Positions 5,415-10,937 of a DNA stretch of 10,937 nucleotides are shown piece after piece. The stretch is taken from the NCBI GenBank assembly GCA_027366195.1, contig DAHXKW010000158.1, forward strand, positions 1 through 10,937, written 5' to 3'. Under the pieces are notes generated by a model, which was not told the DNA's origin, did not search any database, and saw only the letters and a program-made list of their open reading frames with translations. How positions within the stretch are numbered: position 1 is the stretch's first letter; each line of letters opens with the position of its first letter. This DNA is from Alphaproteobacteria bacterium. Its GTDB lineage: Bacteria; Pseudomonadota; Alphaproteobacteria; G02398745; G023898745. The position numbers and the translations under genes are program-made.

Positions 5415-6269
5415 ATGATGTTGTCTCATCTTTCTCCGTTAGCGCAAAAGATTGCAGTTCAATCATCTCGTGAACGGATATCATGGCTATTACGCGGCTA
5501 TTGGGTGAGCCATACCCAGGCTGCAGAAGCAATGGGTCAATTAGAGGATCTGTTTCACTATATTGGTAATATTCGTACCCCCTATCTTTTACTTCTGGGA
5601 AAAGAAGGAAGTGGAAAAACAACGCTGGTTGAGCGATTTAAGTATCAACACCCTAATTTTATTTTGGCAGACAGAGGCGGTGAAGTTACCCCTGTTCTTG
5701 TAGTACACATGTCGTCGAAGTCTATACCAAAAAGTTTCTACGCTAGTATTTTAAAGGCTTTGTCTGTTTCAGAGCGGATGATTCCACCAGATGGTGATCA
5801 TGAAATAATGGCAGTTAAGTATTTAAAAGATGCTGGGGTTCAGATACTCATCATCGAAGACATCCAACATGTTTTTTCTGGGAAACAAAGCCGGCAGCAG
5901 CGTCTTTTTTGTAATATGTTGCGTTTTATTGGAAATGAGCTGAAGGTGCCTATTGTTTGTACAGGTGATAAAAATGCCTATCAAGCAATTTGTGGAGATG
6001 AACAACTGGTGAATCGTTTTCGTCTTGTTGTATTGCCGTTATGGCGATATGATGCGTTCTTCATGGAACTTCTCGAGCAGTTCAAAAAAACGTTGCCATT
6101 GCGAAAACCTTCAGATTTTCTCACACCTGAAATGTGTTCATTGGTTTTAACACACGGTGGCGGGACAATAGGGGGTATTTCTAAACTACTTACACAAGCT
6201 GCGATCGATGCTATTCTTTCAGGCAAAGAATATATTGATCAGGAAAACCTTATGCATGCCCAGCCATAA
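5415..6269 (+). CDS. tniB: TniB-like AAA+ ATPase, orphan (no TniA or TniQ nearby)
   Basis: TniB proteins are AAA+ ATPases of Tn5053/Tn402-type elements that polymerise on target DNA and guide the TniA transposase. The 284 residues match this family throughout. Walker A is GKEGSGKT (62-69). 'VQILIIEDIQHV' (142-153) contains Walker B. 'LFCNMLRFIGNELKVPIVCT' and 'DEQLVNRF' follow, and then the family-typical tail 'LPLWRYDAFF...LPLRKPS...GTIGGISKLLTQAAIDAIL'. The usual DE pair of Walker B is reversed (E148-D149), which may affect hydrolysis. ATGs at 5415 and 5418 are both possible starts, with a weak GAGG upstream. No transposase or TniQ partner is in the window; instead it diverges from a rep gene. 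It may be a transposon relic, or an ATPase recruited to replication or target selection. Confidence 0.85.
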   Translation: MMLSHLSPLAQKIAVQSSRERISWLLRGYWVSHTQAAEAMGQLEDLFHYIGNIRTPYLLLLGKEGSGKTTLVERFKYQHPNFILADRGGEVTPVLVVHMSSKSIPKSFYASILKALSVSERMIPPDGDHEIMAVKYLKDAGVQILIIEDIQHVFSGKQSRQQRLFCNMLRFIGNELKVPIVCTGDKNAYQAICGDEQLVNRFRLVVLPLWRYDAFFMELLEQFKKTLPLRKPSDFLTPEMCSLVLTHGGGTIGGISKLLTQAAIDAILSGKEYIDQENLMHAQP

Positions 6270-6279
6270 AATATTTCAA

Positions 6280-6303
6280 ACTCAATCTCAATCTTAGTTG
6301 AGT
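6280..6303 (+). repeat. Short inverted repeat after the TniB-like gene
   Basis: ACTCAA (6280-6285) and TTGAGT (6298-6303) are complementary across 12 bases, directly after the stop at 6269. There is no T-run, so intrinsic termination is not supported. Confidence 0.2.
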
Positions 6304-6382
6304 AGTATTTACCTCCCCAATCCTTTCTCATAGATGGCTTATGTAGACAATGAAGAAGTTTTGATCTTTAGAGTACTTCCAC

Positions 6383-6404
6383 ATTTTCTTACGAAGAAAA
6401 TTTT
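6383..6404 (+). terminator. Perfect AT-rich hairpin between tniB and traA
   Basis: ATTTTCTT (6383-6390) pairs with AAGAAAAT (6394-6401) around the 3-base loop ACG, followed by TTT. It could stop tniB transcripts, but the stem is almost all A-T. A TTGACT (6403-6408) just after it may be the -35 box of a traA promoter; no convincing -10 box follows. Confidence 0.3.
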
Positions 6405-6550
6405 GACTTAGTGATAAAATATGACATTTTATTTAAAAACGCGAAACTAAAAGTAAAAAAGATCAAAAATATACGCAATATGCATTGTTCCAATGCAAGG
6501 ATTTTGCTACTCTGATAATAAGGAAAGGAGTTGCTAAAAATCCCAACCCG

Positions 6551-9487
6551 ATGGCTATCCAATTTGCCCGCCTTCAGTACGTAAAGCGAAGTAAAGGTCA
6601 GAGTTCCTGTCACAAATCAGCTTATAACGCTCGTGAAAATATCTATGATTTTCGTCGGGATCGTGCTTTTAATTTTTCAAACCGTGGTGATAGTGCTTAT
6701 AGTGCTGTGATGTTGCCGGAAGGGGTGAGTGAGCGTTATGAAGATATTTCCGAGCTTTGGAACGTCATTGAATCTATTGAAGTACGAGAAGATGCCCAGG
6801 TGGCTAAGGAAATGGTTCTGGCGCTACCCGATGATACTGTTGTGACATTAGAAGACAAGATTGCGATGACGCGGGGATTTTTGAAAGAACATTTTGTAGA
6901 TAAAGGCATCATTTGTCAGGTTGATATCCATGAGCCCCATGGTAATAAAAAAGATAAAGACCATAATGCTGAAAATTGGCACGCTCATGTGTTAATGCCG
7001 ACCCGTCGTTGCGAAGGTGAGATCTTTGGCTTAAAAGCCAGAGATCTCGATGTAGATGTTCGTAAAGGACTTGTTCTGAGTACTGATAAACAGTGGGGGG
7101 TACTCTGGGCTAATTACCAGAATGCCTATTTTAAAGAAAATGGTATCGAACTGACGGTTGACCCCATCGGCGCTGTACCTGAAATACATTTAGGTCCAAG
7201 ACGGATGCGTAATCAAGTGCGTAATCGTGTTAGCCAAAATGAAGATTTGCAAAAAGAAAATGCTTATCAAGCTCAAGACGAACGTCTGGTTTTGCAAAAA
7301 TTATTAGCGCGTGAATCTGTATTTAATAAAAAATCTGTTGAATTATTTATAGATAAACATGTACCAGAAGAATGCCGTGAGGATTTTTTAGGTCGATTTT
7401 GGTCAAGTAAAGAAATTGTGCTTGTTGGTGAAGATTGTTATACGTCTAGAACAGTTTTGCTTGAAGAACAAAGAATGATGCGTATTGCCGATCGATTGTA
7501 CCACAAGACTGGTTTTTCTAAAGATATTCGTGATCTTAATGTGCATGGTGAATATGAGGCATACACAGCTGGATTAAGTGATGAACAAAAGTTTGTATTT
7601 GAACATATTTGTTCAGGTAATAATCTGAGTTTAATTTCAGGAAGAGCAGGGACAGGTAAGAGTCGGGTCTTGTGCGCTTTACGTGATTGTTACCAAGATC
7701 AAGGTATGACTGTACGTGGATTAGCTCCCACATCAGCTGTTGCAGATGATATGCGACAAAAAGGTTTTACATATGCTTCTAATCTTCATAGTTTTGTTTT
7801 TAGAGAGTACCATACGCATGCTTTGAACATTCAATATGGCAAAGAAGTTTGGATGATAGATGAAGCGACTATGATCCCAAATCCACTGATGGGTGAAATT
7901 CTACAAAAAGCATGGCGTTATAATGCCAAGCTTGTTCTTGTTGGTGACGAGCGGCAACTTCATGCCATTGATCGTGGCGGTGCTTTTAAAGCGTTTAGAG
8001 AGCGATTTGATTTTGTTTCTTTGGAAAGTGTGGTTCGGCAAGAACATGAGGTTCAGCGGGTTATTTCTGAAGAAATTGGGCGTGGTCATATTAAAGAAGC
8101 GCTAGCACATATGTCGGAGATTGGGAGTTGGATACATCACAGTCAAGAATCTGAAGCCATGCAAGCAATGATGAATAAATGGTATGAAGATTATCGACAA
8201 CATCCTTTTGATAGTTTTATGATTCTCGAATACCGCAATGAATTTGTACGGGAGTTTAATTCACATGTTCATTCTATCTTGCGTGCACGTGGAGAAGTGG
8301 GGCAAGAAGATATTCTGATTTATACAGCACGTCATGGTTATGCTGAATTTGGGGTAGGAGATTCGATCGTTTTTCGTTCTAATGATAAAGCCCACGGAAT
8401 TTTCAATGGTCAGCGCGGTGTTTTAATTGCTGCCAGTGATAATGAATTTACTGTACGTATTGATGATGAGAAGGATATTACGTTTGATCCGCAAGAGTAT
8501 AGCGATTTTCAACATGGGTATGCCGGAACGATTCACAGTTCTCAAGGGTTAACGTTTGATCACGTCTATGTTCTACACTCAGCGCATATGACCCAAAATC
8601 TTTTCTACGTAGCGAATTCACGGCATCGGTTATCATGTTATTATTTCTCCCATGGCGATCAAAATAAAGTTCATCAGCAAATTATGCGTCGTGATTCCAA
8701 GGCAATTTGCCCAGAGGTGATAAATGATGATGGAGCATCACCATATTGGCTTTCGAATATTATTACAACATTGAAAGATTATATGCTGACGAATCATGAG
8801 TTTTATGCCAACAACGATCGGTATTATGTACAAGAAGGTGTTTTGATATCGAACAAGTGGGAAAAAGAATACCTCGCTGGTTACCGTACTTTATATGTTG
8901 AAGATTGTGCTAATTGGCCTGATTTGGAAGGAGTTTCTGTCAGAATGGTATCAAAGCATAAGCACTTGGAAGCATTTTTGAGAGAGCAGGGTGTGGCTGA
9001 ATGTATTTTAATTGATGGCTCTCGCGATGAATCACAGTTGATTGGTCCATATGATCGTTTTTATGATCTATACATTGAATACCGTACTTCTGAGGTCTAC
9101 CAAAAATCTGACTATGACGTGTCAGAAATGCAATTCCGTTTGCGGTTGTTTGCTTTGGAGAAACGGTATGAAGAAGCGCCAGGTTCTGCCTCTGAAATGG
9201 AACGGTCTCGTGCTTATGCTGAATTTATCTGTCATGAAATGCAGGCCAAACCAGGACTGTTAAAAGAATATGGTGAACACATGACCAATAAAATTATTTA
9301 TCATTTAGAGAAAACAGGTACTATGCCCACAGCTGAGGTTCTTCAATCTATGCAGGAACGTGTCCAAGGCGTGCAACAGGTTTGTTATGACCATCAGGTT
9401 GATGAGATCTTCATCATGTCTTTAGAGAAAGAAGAGCAAAAGCAAGTACAATTTATGCGGCAAAATCAGAAAGCGCTTGAGCGATGA
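6551..9487 (+). CDS. traA: TraA conjugative relaxase-helicase (MobA/MobL relaxase fused to RecD-like helicase)
   Basis: The 978-residue protein has the layout of Ti-type TraA, which nicks oriT, stays bound to the 5' end and unwinds the strand for transfer. The relaxase domain (1 to ~230) has the candidate catalytic Tyr in 'SAYNARENI' (Y25) and the metal-binding 'ENWHAHVLMPTR' (H144, H146). The superfamily 1 helicase part has Walker A GRAGTGKS (364-371), 'VWMIDEATM' (D437-E438), GDERQL (465-470), a 'VVRQ' motif, 'GTIHSSQGLTFDHVYV' (659-674) and 'VANSRHR'. About 260 C-terminal residues have no motif I recognise. I chose the ATG at 6551 because 'MAIQFARLQYVKRSKGQSS' is the usual relaxase start. 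Its AAGGAG (6525-6530) is an unusual 20 bases upstream, inside a 14-codon leader frame (6493-6537). The frame is intact, so the protein may be functional. Confidence 0.93.
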   Translation: MAIQFARLQYVKRSKGQSSCHKSAYNARENIYDFRRDRAFNFSNRGDSAYSAVMLPEGVSERYEDISELWNVIESIEVREDAQVAKEMVLALPDDTVVTLEDKIAMTRGFLKEHFVDKGIICQVDIHEPHGNKKDKDHNAENWHAHVLMPTRRCEGEIFGLKARDLDVDVRKGLVLSTDKQWGVLWANYQNAYFKENGIELTVDPIGAVPEIHLGPRRMRNQVRNRVSQNEDLQKENAYQAQDERLVLQKLLARESVFNKKSVELFIDKHVPEECREDFLGRFWSSKEIVLVGEDCYTSRTVLLEEQRMMRIADRLYHKTGFSKDIRDLNVHGEYEAYTAGLSDEQKFVFEHICSGNNLSLISGRAGTGKSRVLCALRDCYQDQGMTVRGLAPTSAVADDMRQKGFTYASNLHSFVFREYHTHALNIQYGKEVWMIDEATMIPNPLMGEILQKAWRYNAKLVLVGDERQLHAIDRGGAFKAFRERFDFVSLESVVRQEHEVQRVISEEIGRGHIKEALAHMSEIGSWIHHSQESEAMQAMMNKWYEDYRQHPFDSFMILEYRNEFVREFNSHVHSILRARGEVGQEDILIYTARHGYAEFGVGDSIVFRSNDKAHGIFNGQRGVLIAASDNEFTVRIDDEKDITFDPQEYSDFQHGYAGTIHSSQGLTFDHVYVLHSAHMTQNLFYVANSRHRLSCYYFSHGDQNKVHQQIMRRDSKAICPEVINDDGASPYWLSNIITTLKDYMLTNHEFYANNDRYYVQEGVLISNKWEKEYLAGYRTLYVEDCANWPDLEGVSVRMVSKHKHLEAFLREQGVAECILIDGSRDESQLIGPYDRFYDLYIEYRTSEVYQKSDYDVSEMQFRLRLFALEKRYEEAPGSASEMERSRAYAEFICHEMQAKPGLLKEYGEHMTNKIIYHLEKTGTMPTAEVLQSMQERVQGVQQVCYDHQVDEIFIMSLEKEEQKQVQFMRQNQKALER

Positions 9488-9551
9488 AGTTTGAATATGT
9501 TAATATAATTTATTATTTTAAATTATTTAATTTTAAATTTGAAGGTATCTT

Positions 9552-9965
9552 ATGAAGGAAACATCGCCGCAAGCAGACTCAGAAGTAGAAAATCGTTTTT
9601 TATTAGCGCATAAAGAGCAGTTTTTACGCCATCCGTATAGTATCTCATGTACTTTGTTGGCCACAGCCTATCACCTTTTACATGTGCCTATCACAGAGTG
9701 GCCTTTCAGTATTGTATTCGGATATTTGTTGTCCTTTGTTTTTGTACCTGCTTTTTTTAGCCAATCCTCAGAGATTGGAAATAACTGTTTTACTGATTCC
9801 ATTCAGGATCGAAAGAAAAGATATTCGTCTAATTCAGAGACTTTAAATCACTCATCCAATATGGGTTGTGAAGATTTAAATCGTTATCATCCCACAAGTC
9901 CTGTTAATACCAGTAGCCCTTTTTACAGAGATCCTTTTGGGAACTTGCCTAAGCATAGGAAATAA
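9552..9965 (+). CDS. Hypothetical small membrane protein, 137 aa
   Basis: I do not recognise the family. The ATG follows GAAGG (9541-9545) and a 60-base, almost pure A/T spacer after traA. Residues about 29-46 ('YSISCTLLATAYHLLHV') and 52-71 ('FSIVFGYLLSFVFVPAFF') are hydrophobic and could form two membrane segments or a hairpin. The N-terminal 28 residues are charged. The C-terminal ~65 residues are polar, rich in Ser, Asn and Pro, and end in a basic tail ('NLPKHRK'), so they are probably disordered and cytosolic or exposed. Its place directly after traA on the same strand suggests co-transcription and perhaps a transfer-related role, but that is inference. It converges with the next gene with only 3 bases between the stops. 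Confidence 0.6.
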   Translation: MKETSPQADSEVENRFLLAHKEQFLRHPYSISCTLLATAYHLLHVPITEWPFSIVFGYLLSFVFVPAFFSQSSEIGNNCFTDSIQDRKKRYSSNSETLNHSSNMGCEDLNRYHPTSPVNTSSPFYRDPFGNLPKHRK

Positions 9966-9968
9966 GAA

Positions 9969-10508
9969 TTATTTTGATATTCCGTTTCTGGTTTTGAGTA
10001 GTTGGCCGAGTTCTTGCGCGTAAGTTTTGAGATTCTCATCAAGTATTCTATACGTTTCCCAAGCATCAGCTGCTTTCTCGTCTTCTCCCAAGTAATGGTA
10101 ACAATCACCAAGCAATTTATAAATTGTTAGTGGAGCCATATCTATGTATTTTTTTTCTTGGATGCGTTTGCAGAAGTCTAAGATAACCTCTGTATCTGCT
10201 TCGTTTTTGATTAATTCTTCGCAAAGGTGTTCGAATTCTAGGATGTCTGTTTCTATCTCAAAATCAACAATCTGTGTACACGATTCTATGGTTTTGGTGG
10301 TCAAGGTATCAATTTTTTGTTTTACGATGTCAAGATCGTGATCATCATTAACGATTTGAGTTACAAAAGCAGAAACAGTTCCTAAGGCCGGAAGATCTTT
10401 TTGCTGAAAGGCAAGATGAGAAAGGGTTTTAAGTGTGTCTAATCTTTGATAATAATAACGGTCCAATTGATCTGGGTTGAGCTTTTTGGTGATTTCAGGG
10501 GAACACAC
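9969..10508 (-). CDS. Hypothetical helical protein with a C-terminal TPR-like repeat, 179 aa
   Basis: The protein is acidic and helical, with no signal peptide or membrane segment. Residues about 127-160 ('TIYKLLGDCYHYLGEDEKAA', then 'DAWETYRILDEN') fit one tetratricopeptide repeat (helix A with L.G..Y, helix B with A...Y..A). The middle ('CTQIVDFEIETDILEFEHLC') may form further degenerate helix pairs. No in-frame ATG exists near the 5' end, so the start is taken as GTG at 10508; the region before it lacks a good Shine-Dalgarno sequence, and the frame is closed by a stop 27 bases further up. The gene may therefore start at another alternative codon or be 5'-damaged. TPR proteins usually mediate protein-protein contacts; partner unknown. 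It lies opposite to the traA direction. Confidence 0.55.
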   Translation of the reverse strand: MCSPEITKKLNPDQLDRYYYQRLDTLKTLSHLAFQQKDLPALGTVSAFVTQIVNDDHDLDIVKQKIDTLTTKTIESCTQIVDFEIETDILEFEHLCEELIKNEADTEVILDFCKRIQEKKYIDMAPLTIYKLLGDCYHYLGEDEKAADAWETYRILDENLKTYAQELGQLLKTRNGISK

Positions 10509-10537
10509 AGTTTTAGCAAAGAGTAAAGAGGTTTAAC

Positions 10538-10687
10538 ATGAGTAGCGTTAGGAGCAAGAGAAAACACCAGTTACTATCTTTCTTAGCTGAGTTGATTATA
10601 GGCTATAACAGTGCTGGGAATGAAGGGGGGGGTTCTGGTCAAATTGTTTTGATGTCTATTCGGCTGAATTCTTTAATTGTTCTGTGA
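10538..10687 (+). CDS. Possible small protein, 49 aa, with an internal G8 tract
   Basis: The ATG is preceded by AAAGAGG (10525-10531) at good spacing. The translation starts 'MSSVRSKRKHQLLSFLAELI', which is basic and helical, passes through 'GNEGGGSG' and ends 'RLNSLIVL'. The glycines come from a run of eight G (10625-10632), which is striking in such AT-rich DNA and could slip. A shift to one of the other frames would read on to a TAG near 10708. I see no family. On the opposite strand a 29-codon frame (10639-10728) also looks protein-like, so which strand is coding is uncertain. A terminator-like hairpin follows at 10750-10783. Confidence 0.3.
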   Translation: MSSVRSKRKHQLLSFLAELIIGYNSAGNEGGGSGQIVLMSIRLNSLIVL

Positions 10688-10749
10688 GATGCTGTTTTTA
10701 GGTGAATGTTTTGTAAAAATTCAATCATTTCTTTTTCTTATTTTGGCAG

Positions 10750-10783
10750 AAAACCCCTAAAACTAAGGTGTTTTGATTTTTTT
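10750..10783 (+). terminator. Rho-independent terminator candidate
   Basis: AAAACCCCT (10750-10758) pairs with AGGTGTTTT (10766-10774) with one mismatch around AAAACTA, followed by GA and seven T (10777-10783). It lies about 60 bases after the possible small gene at 10538-10687. Confidence 0.45.
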
Positions 10784-10846
10784 AAACCGCTTATTAAATG
10801 TTGCCGTCTAAAAAGTCAAATATGAAATTTGGCAATTTTTTCCCTG

Positions 10847-10869
10847 ATCGCAGAAATGCGATTTTTTTT
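10847..10869 (+). terminator. Rho-independent terminator
   Basis: ATCGCA (10847-10852) and TGCGAT (10857-10862) form a perfect stem with a GAAA tetraloop, followed by eight T (10862-10869). This is the best terminator in the window. The stretch from the small gene to the window end (10688-10937) otherwise holds no supported gene; it may terminate readthrough from upstream. Confidence 0.65.
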
Positions 10870-10937
10870 GAGGTTGAATTTAATGTGTTCTGTGGCTTTT
10901 TGGCGGTTGCATTGTAATGCTACATTCCCAGAATGCA

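Noticed and set aside
6485..6550. Extended N-terminus of TraA from a TTG at 6485
   Set aside because: No ribosome site precedes the TTG, and relaxases of this family begin at the MAI segment encoded from 6551.
10883..10937. Possible start of a further gene (ATG at 10883 after GAGG) running off the right edge
   Set aside because: Only 18 codons are visible and they do not resemble anything known; too little to call.
10908..10937. TGCATT...AATGCA inverted repeat at the right edge
   Set aside because: Six bases in a short, AT-rich stretch cut by the window end; no associated element could be identified.
1..10937. CRISPR array, tRNA or rRNA genes
   Set aside because: No regularly spaced direct repeats and no tRNA- or rRNA-like conserved segments were seen on either strand by reading.

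Overview
The window reads as part of an AT-rich mobile replicon, most probably a plasmid of an intracellular alphaproteobacterium (Rickettsiales or Holosporales type). This rests on three things: a TraA relaxase-helicase of the Ti/Rickettsiales type, two plasmid Rep proteins of the Rep_3 winged-helix family that carry a DnaA domain I-like module at their C-terminus, and transposase debris in an AT-rich background. The taxonomic assignment is inference; no rRNA, tRNA or core gene is present.

Layout. Bases 3-794 are the 3' part of a first Rep gene, cut by the left edge. Its reading frame continues in frame past a TAG to a TAA at 909-911, which lies at the foot of a perfect hairpin. A truncated IS630-type transposase N-terminus follows (964-1155). 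Bases 1156-1692 hold no convincing gene but contain a GC-rich palindromic island (about 1431-1572) with a possible oriT-like core. A 413-codon gene on the minus strand (1693-2934) is clearly homologous to ISL3-family transposases but has lost the catalytic and zinc-binding residues, so it looks like a dead or repurposed transposase. A divergent gene of unknown role (3134-3736) follows, with a faint Sel1-like segment.

The centre is a second, complete Rep gene (3869-5011, minus) diverging from a TniB-like AAA+ ATPase (5415-6269, plus) across a 403-base AT-rich intergenic region that is a reasonable origin candidate. TniB normally works with the transposase TniA, and neither TniA nor TniQ is here. 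A large traA gene (6551-9487) follows, then a small membrane protein (9552-9965), a convergent TPR-like protein (9969-10508, minus) and a possible 49-codon gene with a G8 tract (10538-10687). Two intrinsic terminator candidates lie in the last 200 bases.

How the parts may work together. TraA would nick and unwind plasmid DNA for transfer; its partners TraC, TraD, TraG and the type IV secretion genes are not seen here. The Rep proteins would bind the origin through winged helices and recruit the helicase through the DnaA-like tail. The most interesting possibility, which is speculation, is that the orphan TniB next to rep serves as an AAA+ replication partner instead of a transposition regulator, so that the locus holds DnaA-like functions split over two proteins.
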